Source: JAZDDE01 sp039714435
GTDB lineage: Bacteria; Gemmatimonadota; Gemmatimonadetes; Palauibacterales; Palauibacteraceae
DNA length: 22,638 nucleotides
Assembly (NCBI GenBank): GCA_039714435.1
Contig: JBDLJJ010000037.1
Coordinates: 1 to 22,638, forward strand
Direction: 5' to 3'
Position numbers and translations under genes: made by a program. Shown piece by piece: positions 1 to 8,700 of this stretch. A model generated the notes under the pieces. That model saw only the letters and a list, made by a program, of their open reading frames with translations, ran no database searches and was not told the origin of the DNA. The first letter of the stretch is position 1; each line of letters starts with the position of its first letter.

Positions 1-30
1 AACGCAACACACGACGCTCGCTGGATCTCT

Positions 31-1359
31 TCAGTCAGCGCGCCGCGCCAGGTTCAGGGCCGCATGGAGCCCCACACCGAGGAGCACAGCCAACACGACA
101 GGGTTCGAAAACACCAGCCGCCCGAATAGCGGCAGCTCGGCCAGCCAGGGCTCGCCCAGAACGTATTGCGCGTAGACGGGCACGCCGACTGACGCGATGA
201 GTGTCGTTCCAGCCACCAGCTGATTGGCCGTGCTTGCCCGCGACGAGGCGATAAGCCGAATGCCGGACATGGCTATCATGCCGCATACGAGAATGAATAC
301 GCCTCCCAGCACAGGCCGCGGCAGGGCCACTAGCAGGGCCCCGAACTTCGGGCTGAGTCCGTACAGCATCAGGATGACGGCCGCGACCCGTACAACCGTC
401 CGGCTGGCCACTCTGGTGGCACTGATGATTCCAATATTCTGCGTGTAGCTCGTGCATGGCAGGCCGCCTACGGCCGTCGCAACAACTGATCCCAGCCCTT
501 CTGCGAAGATGCCGCGGTCCATGTGACGCCGGGTAAACTCCTGCTCCGTAACGTCACACGTAGCCGCGTAATCGCCGATAGACTCGACCATCGAAGCGAA
601 TGCACCCGCCATCGCCGCCAGGATGGCGGCGGCCACGAACTCCCAGCCGAAGCCGGGACCGCCGAAGGGAAACAGCGCCGGCGGAGCAATCCAGTCCTTG
701 TTGGCCAGGAGCGCCCAGTCCACCCGGCCCATCCAGCCTCCTACACCCAGGCCAACGATCCAGATGGAGGCGAAGATGGCGCCACGCGACAACACACCAC
801 CAAGCACGCGTGGAAGTCCGACCTGCAGCGCGAACACCAACGCGATCACACCCGCTGCCAGGCCGAAGCTGGCCTGACTGCCGTCGCCGATAGCGAGGCG
901 CACGGCCACCTGGCCCAGAGCGAAGGCGATCACCAGGACGACCGTCCCGGCCACTACCGGCGGAAATAGACGCCTGAGCAGACCCACCAGCCGGGCCCCT
1001 CCCAGCAGCGCCTCCGCCAGGCCGGAAATGAACGCGCCGCCCCACATGGCGGCCGGGCCGAGCTGTGCCGCGATGGGGGCCAGCGTGCCGGTCATCGTGG
1101 CCGAGGGTCCCTGAATGATCGGCAGGCGGTTGCCGATCGTGGTCTGAATGAGTGTGGCCAGGCCCATGGCGAACAGTGAGTAGTTGATGAGCCGCGCCGC
1201 CTCGGCCGAACCCATTCCCATGGCGGCGGCCACGGCCAGCGGCAGAACAAACGGAGAGATGTCGACCAGGGTGTGCTGCCACCCGTACAGGATGGTCTCC
1301 CACCAGGACGGTGGCCGTTCATCAACGCTATAAATGAGGTGCGAACGCTTGTCGGACAT
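31..1359 (-). CDS. NCS2-family nucleobase:cation symporter (xanthine/uracil permease)
   Basis: This is a complete 442-residue polytopic inner-membrane protein that should import a purine or pyrimidine base with a proton or sodium ion. The family marks are clear: a QH pair in the first helix (Q28-H29), the conserved membrane glutamate in a VESIGDY context (E259), and the signature Q-N-x-G-x4-T-R (Q307-N308-x-G310 to T315-R316). Length is normal for the NCS2/NAT family and the hydrophobic profile fits 12-14 helices. The start is an ATG with only a weak ribosome-binding site. Family membership is secure from these motifs; the substrate (xanthine, uric acid or uracil) cannot be told from sequence alone. 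No purine catabolic gene lies beside it in the window, so there is no context for substrate. It is transcribed in the same direction as the peptidase lipoprotein upstream, with about 60 bases between them. Confidence 0.93.
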   Translation of the reverse strand: MSDKRSHLIYSVDERPPSWWETILYGWQHTLVDISPFVLPLAVAAAMGMGSAEAARLINYSLFAMGLATLIQTTIGNRLPIIQGPSATMTGTLAPIAAQLGPAAMWGGAFISGLAEALLGGARLVGLLRRLFPPVVAGTVVLVIAFALGQVAVRLAIGDGSQASFGLAAGVIALVFALQVGLPRVLGGVLSRGAIFASIWIVGLGVGGWMGRVDWALLANKDWIAPPALFPFGGPGFGWEFVAAAILAAMAGAFASMVESIGDYAATCDVTEQEFTRRHMDRGIFAEGLGSVVATAVGGLPCTSYTQNIGIISATRVASRTVVRVAAVILMLYGLSPKFGALLVALPRPVLGGVFILVCGMIAMSGIRLIASSRASTANQLVAGTTLIASVGVPVYAQYVLGEPWLAELPLFGRLVFSNPVVLAVLLGVGLHAALNLARRAD

Positions 1360-1421
1360 GGGCCAGCAAGCTTTACATCGGGCGCGACCCCGTCAACTCA
1401 TGTCGACATGCCGCAGAGCCT

Positions 1422-2399
1422 TCACGGGTCCGGAGTGAACGGGAGCGACTCATAGAACGTGCTCATGACTAACCCTCGATTGCTGTCGAGCGCGTCGGTC
1501 GTATTCCGGAAGTTGATCGGAAGCGTGTACTCCCGATCGAACTTTCTCTGTCTGAACAGGGCTACATGCAAGTGGGGACCTATCGAGCCGCCGGTATCGC
1601 CGCTGAGCGCGATCGGCTGACCCTGCACCACGGTATCACCCACAGCCACCAGCGGACCGTTGAACGTCAGATGCATGTAGTGCATAATGGTGCCGTCCGC
1701 GTGCTCGATGAACACGAAATTCTCGTCTCCCGGACTGCGATTACCGTCTCTGTTGGTTCCGCGAACAAAAATTACGACTCCGCCCCTTGTGGCAGTAACG
1801 GTGGTGCCGATCGGCATCCTGAAGTCGTAGGCGAACCAGTCGTGGTGCCCCCAGGTCGGGTTTGGAGGACAGTAGGTTTGCTCTACCATTCTCGACGTTC
1901 CCACTTCATACGGAAGCACGTACGACGAGCTGGCGGGATCCCCAAAATCCTGGTCGCAGATGATTTCTCCCACCTGGACGTTGATGTTGAAACTCTGTGC
2001 TGTCTGTAGCTCGCCATCTGTGGCCAGGAGGCTCACTGAATGCGATCCGACATTCGGCCAGTCGGCCAGACCCCGGATCGTGCTTGTGCCGGCATCGAAT
2101 TCCAGCCATGTGGGTAGCGTCGGCGCCGACAGCGTTATGGCGTCACCCTCGGCGTCCGTTGTCTGTACTACGTATTCATAGTCGCGATTGTGGTCTGCCA
2201 GTATTATCGGCGACCCGAAAGACGGCGCCGTGTTCGCGGTGGGAGGGGGCGGATCGGGCGCTGGCGGCGGTGGAACTGACGGGTCCGGCGACGTGAGGCC
2301 TGGGGTGCCGCCGCATCCGGCTAATAGCGTCACTCCAGCGAGACCCATAACCGCTATTCCACGACGTCGCCAGGTGCGGCCTGTCTGACTACCGCTCAT
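1422..2399 (-). CDS. M23-family zinc metallopeptidase lipoprotein with Ig-like domain
   Basis: This 325-residue exported protein probably cuts peptidoglycan cross-links or another envelope peptide. An arginine-rich start and hydrophobic stretch end in the lipobox LLAGC (C29), so it should be lipid-anchored. A proline-rich linker (about 36-55) follows, then a cadherin/Ig-like domain (about 57-143) and the LytM/M23 domain (about 184-282). Zinc-ligand candidates are H186 and D192 in HHDWFAYDF and H278 in PHLHV; H243 in IMHYMH fits the second catalytic histidine. The first H-to-D spacing is x5 rather than the classical x3; I believe this occurs in a recognised M23 subset with a YDF motif, so it is probably still active. 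The ATG has AGGAT seven bases upstream. It is divergent from the winged-helix regulator gene, sharing an intergenic region of about 215 bases with it. Confidence 0.9.
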   Translation of the reverse strand: MSGSQTGRTWRRRGIAVMGLAGVTLLAGCGGTPGLTSPDPSVPPPPAPDPPPPTANTAPSFGSPIILADHNRDYEYVVQTTDAEGDAITLSAPTLPTWLEFDAGTSTIRGLADWPNVGSHSVSLLATDGELQTAQSFNINVQVGEIICDQDFGDPASSSYVLPYEVGTSRMVEQTYCPPNPTWGHHDWFAYDFRMPIGTTVTATRGGVVIFVRGTNRDGNRSPGDENFVFIEHADGTIMHYMHLTFNGPLVAVGDTVVQGQPIALSGDTGGSIGPHLHVALFRQRKFDREYTLPINFRNTTDALDSNRGLVMSTFYESLPFTPDP

Positions 2400-2453
2400 A
2401 TGTTCATCCTATCGCTCCTCGTGTCCCCCGCCCTTCCGCCGCTTGCCGGCGCC

Positions 2454-2483
2454 TTGATCGAGCCCAACGTTAGGGTCTATTAG
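2454..2483 (+). promoter_or_regulatory. Candidate sigma70-type promoter of the winged-helix/TPR operon
   Basis: TTGATC (2454-2459) and TATTAG (2478-2483) are separated by 18 bases. Each matches four of six consensus bases. This is the best -35/-10 pair I could find upstream of the ATG at 2616, giving a leader of roughly 125 bases. It is a prediction only; the -10 is overlapped by the palindrome described next. Confidence 0.35.
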
Positions 2484-2513
2484 ACACCAATCAATGAAAT
2501 CAGTCTAAAGTCT
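2475..2513. promoter_or_regulatory. Candidate operator: palindrome GTCTATTAGAC plus repeated GTCT half-sites
   Basis: An 11-bp palindrome GTCTATTAGAC (2475-2485) covers the proposed -10. The half-site recurs as AGTCTAAAGTCT at 2502-2513. Several GTCT(A) units in under 40 bases of a regulator's own leader suggest autoregulation by the winged-helix protein encoded next, or control by another factor. OmpR/CadC-type domains commonly bind repeated half-sites; assigning this site to that protein is inference. Confidence 0.4.
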
Positions 2514-2615
2514 GGGCAATTACCGATATCCCGGGAACACCTATCGTCGTGCGGGTTATGGCAGCGACAGTGCGGTACGGTGACTGGTTTTCAGCATGTT
2601 TCCGAAAGGCGCGGA

Positions 2616-4322
2616 ATGTCTGACAGTCCGACAGTCGAATTCGGAGACTTCCAGCTGGACCTGGAACGTGGTGAACTTCGTCTCCAGGGCGAAGTCTGCA
2701 TGCTTGCCCAGCTTCCAACCCAGGTTCTCGTCTATCTGGTCCAGCGCCGCGGACAGGTCTGCCTTCGGAGCGAAATCGAAGAACTGGTATGGGGCGGTTC
2801 CGTCATCGGTTTCGACGACCGGCTGAATACCTGCATCGCTACGATCCGCCAGATATTGGGAGACAGCGCCCATTCCCCCACTTACATCCGCACCGTACGC
2901 AAGCGTGGTTACATGTTCGCGGTGCCAGCCGGCGCCGCTATGGCACCGGCCACTGACCTGGCTGATGACTCATCCGCCGCTAGTCCGCGGCGGGCCCGGT
3001 GGCCGGCGCTCTCACTCAGGGCAGCGGCTGCTCTGTTGATTGGCCTGTCAGCCGCTTGGACCGTGACCCAGCTCCGGCAACCCGATGCGGGTGCGCCGTT
3101 CGAGTCATGGGACGGAGCAGCCAACGGAGAGCCCGAGTACGAGTACTACCTGCAGGCGGTTCAGTACCTGCGCTCGCCCGGCTGGCAGAATATCGCCAAG
3201 GCCAAGGAACTGCTCGACCGCACGGTCTCCCGCCAGCCGGCGTTCGCGCAGGGGCAAGCGCGGCACGCGATGGTGCATTCCCTGCTCGCGGCCCGGTACG
3301 GAAATACTGAGTATCTCGCTTTCGCTAATGCAGCCCTGGACCGCGCCGCTACTACGGACTCACTTCTGCCAGAGGTATTCCTGGCCCGGGGATACCTGCA
3401 CTGGCAAGGATACCAGGACTACGACAGGGCTCTACTGGAGCTGCGGCGAGCTGATTCGCTCGACCCCGACAACCCTGAGATCCTGTCAGCGATCGGAAGC
3501 GTACTCCAGCAGAAGGGAGAGTGGCCGGACGCCAGGATCTATTTCGAGCAAACTCTCCATTTGGACCCCAGAGCCTACGACGCAGCCCGGAGCCTGGCGG
3601 CCGGGTACGCACAGATCGGTGACTACGAGAAGGCAGACCGATTTCTGCGGCGGGCGATATCCATAGAGCCTCAGTTCGGGCCCCTATATTCTGCCCGGGC
3701 CAGGCTGAGCCTGCTGAGGAACGGCGATCCGGACCGGGCCATGGCGATCATTGGAGAAGGCGAACAGAGGGGAGCGGGTTCGGCGGCAGAGCTCATCACC
3801 GTGTCGCGGGCCCTTACGCGAGTACTTGGGAAACGAGTGGCGGAGGTGGCGGCACTCGAGCATCCACCCAAACGTTATTCGCCGCTGCACTGGGATCTCA
3901 ACATGGCATGGCTCCATCGGGCTATTGGCGACCATGTGGACGAGATCCGGCATTATGAGACCGCGGCCTGGCTGCTCGAAACTCGTCTGAAGCGTAGTTC
4001 GGCGGACCAACCGGGATATGCGCTGGAAGTAATACTGCTCGGCGAGGCTTACGCCGGGCTCGGACGGCGTGAAGAGGCGATCCGGCTGGCCGAACGCGCT
4101 CTGGCTACGACTACCGTGTCCCGAAATGCGGTTGCATCCGGATACGTGCGCCGCAGAGCGGCGGAGCTGCTGATATCGGCCAGTGCGGTGGAACGGGCGC
4201 TGCAGGTGCTGGAAGAGATTCGCCAGGAGCCGTCCGTTATCACCCCCTATCTTCTAGAAATTGATCCCGCCTGGAACAGCATCCGCACCGACTCGCGCTT
4301 CCGAGCGATACTGACTACCTAG
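2616..4322 (+). CDS. CadC/OmpR-type winged-helix regulator with membrane helix and TPR domain
   Basis: This 568-residue protein places a DNA-binding head in the cytoplasm and a TPR body probably outside the membrane, so it may couple an envelope signal to transcription without a separate kinase. The trans_reg_C winged helix covers about residues 7-104, ending in the typical YIRTVRKRGYMF wing. A single hydrophobic segment lies at about 130-150, followed by TPR-like helical repeats to the C-terminus (for example RALLELRRADSLDPDNPEIL). I chose the ATG at 2616 over an upstream GTG at 2580 because GAAAGG sits seven bases before it and the winged helix begins right after. It has no receiver domain. 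It is followed by a 106-base gap and then the propeller and PEGA genes on the same strand, which are plausible targets or partners. Confidence 0.88.
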   Translation: MSDSPTVEFGDFQLDLERGELRLQGEVCMLAQLPTQVLVYLVQRRGQVCLRSEIEELVWGGSVIGFDDRLNTCIATIRQILGDSAHSPTYIRTVRKRGYMFAVPAGAAMAPATDLADDSSAASPRRARWPALSLRAAAALLIGLSAAWTVTQLRQPDAGAPFESWDGAANGEPEYEYYLQAVQYLRSPGWQNIAKAKELLDRTVSRQPAFAQGQARHAMVHSLLAARYGNTEYLAFANAALDRAATTDSLLPEVFLARGYLHWQGYQDYDRALLELRRADSLDPDNPEILSAIGSVLQQKGEWPDARIYFEQTLHLDPRAYDAARSLAAGYAQIGDYEKADRFLRRAISIEPQFGPLYSARARLSLLRNGDPDRAMAIIGEGEQRGAGSAAELITVSRALTRVLGKRVAEVAALEHPPKRYSPLHWDLNMAWLHRAIGDHVDEIRHYETAAWLLETRLKRSSADQPGYALEVILLGEAYAGLGRREEAIRLAERALATTTVSRNAVASGYVRRRAAELLISASAVERALQVLEEIRQEPSVITPYLLEIDPAWNSIRTDSRFRAILTT

Positions 4323-4428
4323 CAGTCTGGCGGCCGGGCCCGGGTCTTGCTGCTGTGTCGCGGGTCCGCGTAGTCTGTTCAGAGGCTGCCTGGCCCGACA
4401 TTGCCGTGTTCCCGAAGAGGAGTTCCGC

Positions 4429-7400
4429 GTGCGTAATGCTTCATCGGTAGTCCTGCGCGCCGCTGTCACCGTAACTGTGTGGTCCGCGGCCTTCGCTGTG
4501 TCTCTCCATGCTACTGGCGTTCCCGCTTTCGCCCAGGAGGAGAGCGCCAACGCTGTCCTGACGCCAGGCCGCGTGCTGACCCTGGTCAAAGGCCGCCAAC
4601 CGGCGGAAGTAAGGGAACCGTCGCGGGCCCTGCTGGCCGATGACGGCCGTCTCTTTCTCACCGATACCAAGAAGGCTGACGTTCTGTGGTACGATGAGAA
4701 TCTGATCTGGCGCGGCAACCTGGCCGCGGCACACCCCGATCGAACACTGGGCAAACCGATTCGCACCGTGCTCGACTCCGGCGGCAGGATCTATGTCGCC
4801 GACGCGGACTCGCGCCGTATCCACGTTTTCAAGGACGGGACTTTCCTCGGAAGCCGAGGTGGGCGCGGCAACACAGCTGGACGTTTCGGCTCTCTGGACG
4901 ACATCGCCATTGATTCCGACGACATGCTGTGGGCGGCCGACGGAGCCAAAGGCCAGATCTACGTCTTTTCCCCCACGGGGCTGCTCGAGCGCGTAGTGAG
5001 GGGCTTCCAACGAGCCGTGTTTGACCGGCCCGTCATGGTCGTGGTGGATCCTGCCCGGGACGTTTACGTCTACGATGCGGGGGCCAAGTCGATAATTGCC
5101 GGCAGACCTGACGGCAGTCTGCGCTGGACGCTGGATCTTCAGCAGTTGCTGGGCGGCAAGGATCTGTTCGACATGGATATCGATCCTACAGGCGCCCTGT
5201 ACCTGGTCACCCGGGACAAATCGCGTGTAGCGATAGTAGAGCCCACCGGCAAGCTACGGGAGGAGATCTTCGGGCCGGTGGGACGCCCCAAGCGCTTCGA
5301 CCGCCTCAGCGGCCTGTCGATATCCGGCGCGCGCGGCGCGATGATCCTCGTGGACCAGAAAGACCTCATCGTCCAGGAAATGAGGATGACTTTCCCGGCC
5401 GGCGGCGCCTTTCTGCAGCCGAGCACCCGCTCGTTCCTCGGGGTCGCGGTGGACACACTGGACGGGCGAGTGCTGGCCGTCACTTCCTCGTCGGCCGGTC
5501 AGGGAGGCCGGGTGGTGGAGTACAGATTGCTGCTCGAGGCCCAGCGCCTCGTGATTCGGTCCGCCGACGGTGAACGCGTGGGCGAAATCCTTCTACCGGG
5601 CGCTTTGCCCCAGACGCTGGTCGCTGTCGGCGCCTCCGATGGGTTCGTGATCGCCGACCGCACCCGGCGGCTGCACAGAGTGTCGCTGACCGGAGAGGTG
5701 ATCGCTTCCCTTCCCCTGGCCACGGCCGGAGGCGAGCTCAAGAGGCCGACGGCCCTGGCCTGGCGGTCTTCGGACGGAACGCTTGCAGTGTATGACAGGG
5801 ACGATGACGAAATTCAGCTACTCTCGGCGGACGGCACGTTCAAGCAGCGGGTGGGCCGGCGCGGCCGCTCTGAAGGCGAGATCTCCAGAGTAGAGGGAAT
5901 GGTGTTCAGGGCCGACGGACAACTGCTCGTGCTGGACCTCGAGGGTTCGCGGCTGCAGCGTTTCGACGAGCACGGAATTTTCGCGCGCTCGGAGATTCCG
6001 GTCGCTCTTGGATCGAGCAGCGGAGCGACAGCGGTGGGCATCGGGGCGGACGTATGGGGCCGCACCTTTCTACTCGACAAGCGCACCGGCCTGGTGACGC
6101 AGATCGGTGAGGACGGGGCGGAATGCCAAATCGGGGCTCCGTGGCTTCTACAGCCGCTCAGCAATTTCGCCGTCTCTCTCGCCGGAGACATGTTTGTCAG
6201 CGGAGGCGCGGCCGGACAGACGATTCGGTTCCGCTGCAAAGGCCCGCCCCCGGAACCCGAGGGCCTGAGGCTGACCCTCGACCTCCAGCCCCCCGGTCTC
6301 CCGGTCCTGCAGTGGGACGCCGGCCTGCCCGGCGCCGTGTCTTACGAGGTCATGCGACGGATTGGAGACCGCGAAGAAACCGTAGGTAGCGCGAGGAACG
6401 CGGCGCTCACTCTGGCCTCCGCTGCATGGGGCGACGAACCGGGCGAGATCTTCGTGCGGGGCGTGAACGCCGAGGGCAAGAGCGGACGCTGGTCCGCCCC
6501 CATAAGCGATCGGCTGACGCCGGCCATGCGAGCCCTGTCTGAGGGTCGTGATCTTCCAGCGGCCGAGGCATGGCTGGCGGAAGAACTGGTAGAGGCCGAG
6601 TCCGCCGGACGGGCGGACAGAGCTCCGCTCCTGGCAGCCTACGTCCGAACTATCATCGGACAGGGAGACTATGAGCGTGCGTCCTCGGAGTTGGACAGCC
6701 GGGAGCAGGGGCTGGGTACCGGGCTCATGGCCAGCGTGCGGGCGGAAATAGCCCGGGCCGCGGTCACAGAATCGGTGGCTTCCGGAACTGGCGAGGGAGC
6801 GATCGCCTGGCTCGAGAGCATCGCGGGCGCGGCGCCCGAGTCGCTCTCTGCCGTAGAGCGCCTGGCGCTGGAGCTAGACCGGGGAGGCGACTCCGAAAAC
6901 GCCAGCTCCCTGCTGCGGAAACATGGCAGCGACCGGAGCCTGGCCGGCACCGAACTGATCAAGGCTCTTGCCGAAGTGCAGCTCGAGGCCGGGCAGACCA
7001 GGTCGGCGCTGGCCACGCTTGTGCAGGCCGCAGCCGGAACCCAGGATCCCACGGCCCGGGAATACTACGATCAGAGCGTATTCGAGCTGGCCACCCAGAT
7101 CGCGGACGGTTTCCTGAGCGGAGCCATCATGGACACAGTGTCGGATCTGACTCAGGAGCAACTGGTGGACCGCATGACCCGCGACCTTCGGCTGTACGCG
7201 ACGAGCACAGCGGTGCGCCCCGACGACCAGTGGGAGCTGCGGCTCGCGGCTCTAGCGGCGAAGTCACGCATCAGCAGCGCGGTTCGGATGGAAGCAAGCG
7301 ACTTCGCCGGCGCGCGTGAGCTGTACAACGATATTCTGGACCGAACCGCGTTCTTGATCGATTCCGACCGCACCCGGATTCGGGCTCACCTGGGAGCACT

Positions 7401-7566
7401 TGCGCTTGCGCAAGGGAACGAAGAGGAGGCCATCACCGAGTTCGGCTACATTCTGGCGGGAGCCCCTGGCTGGGAACCCAACGCGGACGAGTACAGTCCC
7501 AGCGTGCGGGACTTTGTAGCTCGGATGCGGGCGGGTGAGATCCCTGCACCCGAGGTGACCCAATGA
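4429..7566 (+). CDS. Large exported beta-propeller / FnIII / TPR-like protein
   Basis: This 1045-residue secreted or periplasmic protein has no named function that I recognise. A signal peptide (about 1-36, cleavage near AFA-QEE) is followed by two stretches of NHL/6-bladed propeller blades (about 45-320 and 325-605, with units such as GRIYVADADSRRIHVF). A fibronectin-III-like domain covers about 608-695 (YEVMRR to VNAEGKSGRWS). Helical TPR-like repeats run from about 697 to the end. This suggests a scaffold that presents two propellers outside the cell or in the periplasm. The GTG start has GAAGAGGAG six bases upstream. Its stop overlaps the next start in ATGA, so translation is probably coupled to the PEGA gene. 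No catalytic motif was seen; a ligand-binding or assembly role is inference. Confidence 0.85.
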   Translation: MRNASSVVLRAAVTVTVWSAAFAVSLHATGVPAFAQEESANAVLTPGRVLTLVKGRQPAEVREPSRALLADDGRLFLTDTKKADVLWYDENLIWRGNLAAAHPDRTLGKPIRTVLDSGGRIYVADADSRRIHVFKDGTFLGSRGGRGNTAGRFGSLDDIAIDSDDMLWAADGAKGQIYVFSPTGLLERVVRGFQRAVFDRPVMVVVDPARDVYVYDAGAKSIIAGRPDGSLRWTLDLQQLLGGKDLFDMDIDPTGALYLVTRDKSRVAIVEPTGKLREEIFGPVGRPKRFDRLSGLSISGARGAMILVDQKDLIVQEMRMTFPAGGAFLQPSTRSFLGVAVDTLDGRVLAVTSSSAGQGGRVVEYRLLLEAQRLVIRSADGERVGEILLPGALPQTLVAVGASDGFVIADRTRRLHRVSLTGEVIASLPLATAGGELKRPTALAWRSSDGTLAVYDRDDDEIQLLSADGTFKQRVGRRGRSEGEISRVEGMVFRADGQLLVLDLEGSRLQRFDEHGIFARSEIPVALGSSSGATAVGIGADVWGRTFLLDKRTGLVTQIGEDGAECQIGAPWLLQPLSNFAVSLAGDMFVSGGAAGQTIRFRCKGPPPEPEGLRLTLDLQPPGLPVLQWDAGLPGAVSYEVMRRIGDREETVGSARNAALTLASAAWGDEPGEIFVRGVNAEGKSGRWSAPISDRLTPAMRALSEGRDLPAAEAWLAEELVEAESAGRADRAPLLAAYVRTIIGQGDYERASSELDSREQGLGTGLMASVRAEIARAAVTESVASGTGEGAIAWLESIAGAAPESLSAVERLALELDRGGDSENASSLLRKHGSDRSLAGTELIKALAEVQLEAGQTRSALATLVQAAAGTQDPTAREYYDQSVFELATQIADGFLSGAIMDTVSDLTQEQLVDRMTRDLRLYATSTAVRPDDQWELRLAALAAKSRISSAVRMEASDFAGARELYNDILDRTAFLIDSDRTRIRAHLGALALAQGNEEEAITEFGYILAGAPGWEPNADEYSPSVRDFVARMRAGEIPAPEVTQ

Positions 7567-8498
7567 CGAATCCCGAGCCACCTTCGAATCCAGGAGTGTT
7601 TACCACACGCCGCCGGCGTGGCTCCGGTACCGTGTTGGGAGTTATTGCCGCCGTCGTCGCTGTGGGCCTGGCGGTGATCCTGTTGTCACGCCTGATTGGA
7701 GACGACGAAGCCGGCAACGACCCGACCTCCGCGGACAGTGTTCTCGCCGGAGCGGCGGACTCGGCCGAAGCCGAGACGCCTGAGCCGCCCGAGGAACCCG
7801 TAACAACAGCTGTGTCTTCAGAGCCAGCGGAGCCTGTCGTTCCTGTTGTTGAGACCTTTGGGCTGACCGTGCTCGTAGAGCCGGACGCGGCGAGCGTCAC
7901 TCTGGACGACTCGATCTCGGTCACGGCCGGCAGCGCAGTTCAGGTCAGGCCAGGATCCCACAGGGTGCGGGCGTCCGCCCGTGGGTATCTGTCCGCGGAC
8001 CAGACGATCGAGGTAAGCCAGAACGACACGGTTCAGCTCACTCTGGCCCGTGCGCCGCCGCCCACCGGCTTGCTCAGCGCTACAGCCAACCTGCCAGGCA
8101 CCGTGAGTGTCGACGGCCAAACTCGTGGTGCGGCGCCACTGTCAGGTCTGCGCCTCCGGACCGGTACCTACACGCTTCGCTTCGTGCCGGAGGCGGGTGA
8201 AGTACTGGCACAGGAACAGACGGTGGAGGTCCGGGCCGGCCAGACCGCACGGGCCGCGTTCGAAATCACTGACGGGTTGCTGACCGTAGCTATTCGCGAA
8301 CCGCGGTGGGCCACCGTCTACGACGGCGAGACGCGTCTGGGTGACACGCCGCTGATCAACCGGCGGCTGCCGGCCCGCGTCTACCGCCTGCGTCTCGTCC
8401 GCGAGGGATACAGGACGCGCGAGCGGCTGGCTCAGATCGCGCCTGGCGGCCAGTTGGAATGGGTGGACATCGTGCTGGAGCGTGAGGTTCAGCCCTAG
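7563..8498 (+). CDS. Membrane-anchored protein with three PEGA-type repeats
   Basis: This 311-residue protein starts with an arginine-rich cytoplasmic tail (RRRRG) and one membrane helix (about 24-42). An acidic Ala/Pro/Glu-rich linker runs to about 97. Three related beta-sandwich repeats follow, at roughly 99-163, 168-238 and 240-310. Each shows the PEGA pattern of an aliphatic strand, a V-x-x-D or VYDGE turn, a P-L segment and a tight YRLRLVREGY-type strand; the third is the clearest (TRLGDTPLINRRLPARVYRLRLV). PEGA domains are found in envelope and surface proteins and are thought to bind cell-surface components. The ATGA overlap with the propeller gene points to a stoichiometric partner, perhaps anchoring that protein. 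The stop lies only one base before the convergent stop of the ribbon-helix-helix gene. Confidence 0.85.
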   Translation: MTNPEPPSNPGVFTTRRRRGSGTVLGVIAAVVAVGLAVILLSRLIGDDEAGNDPTSADSVLAGAADSAEAETPEPPEEPVTTAVSSEPAEPVVPVVETFGLTVLVEPDAASVTLDDSISVTAGSAVQVRPGSHRVRASARGYLSADQTIEVSQNDTVQLTLARAPPPTGLLSATANLPGTVSVDGQTRGAAPLSGLRLRTGTYTLRFVPEAGEVLAQEQTVEVRAGQTARAAFEITDGLLTVAIREPRWATVYDGETRLGDTPLINRRLPARVYRLRLVREGYRTRERLAQIAPGGQLEWVDIVLEREVQP

Positions 8499-8499
8499 T

Positions 8500-8700
8500 C
8501 TAAGCGGTTCGCCTCCGCGATCGCTTCGATCGCGAAAAACGCAGCTGATTGAGACGCCTCAGGGGGGGTCCTGTTCGGTTCAGCGCCGCGCGAAGCACGA
8601 ACTCGGAGACCGACAACTCCTCGGCCGCGGCGGCGGCCACGATGATTGCTTTCTCGGCTGCCGTGACTCGAGCGGCGATCAATAACGGTCGACGTCGCAT
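8500..8700 (-). CDS. Small ribbon-helix-helix protein (MobC/DUF1778-like)
   Basis: This is a 66-residue basic protein. The core RVTAAEKAIIVAAAAAEEL followed by SVSEFVLRAALNR matches the ribbon-helix-helix pattern of MobC-type relaxosome accessory proteins and DUF1778 antitoxins: a short N-terminal strand, then two helices with the S-x-S-E-F turn. It should bind DNA as a dimer. The ATG has a strong GGAGG seven bases upstream, which is the main reason to treat it as real despite its size. The C-terminus is an arginine-rich tail encoded over a perfect hairpin. No toxin, relaxase or acetyltransferase gene is adjacent, so it is an orphan. About 145 bases upstream lies a copy of the element that also precedes the sigma-factor gene, suggesting it belongs to that sigma factor's regulon. 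Confidence 0.7.
   Translation of the reverse strand: MRRRPLLIAARVTAAEKAIIVAAAAAEELSVSEFVLRAALNRTGPPLRRLNQLRFSRSKRSRRRTA
8516..8534. repeat. Perfect 8-bp-stem hairpin at a convergent gene end
   Basis: CGCGATCG and its complement are separated by a 3-base loop (CTT). The hairpin sits 18 bases past the PEGA stop and inside the 3' coding end of the ribbon-helix-helix gene. No T-run follows on either transcript strand, so it is not a classical intrinsic terminator, but it is the only strong stem-loop at this tail-to-tail junction and could limit read-through or protect 3' ends. Confidence 0.5.

Noticed and set aside
554..1303. 249-codon minus-strand frame inside the permease gene
   Set aside because: Arginine/glycine/histidine-rich shadow of the permease in a GC-rich region; no family motif.
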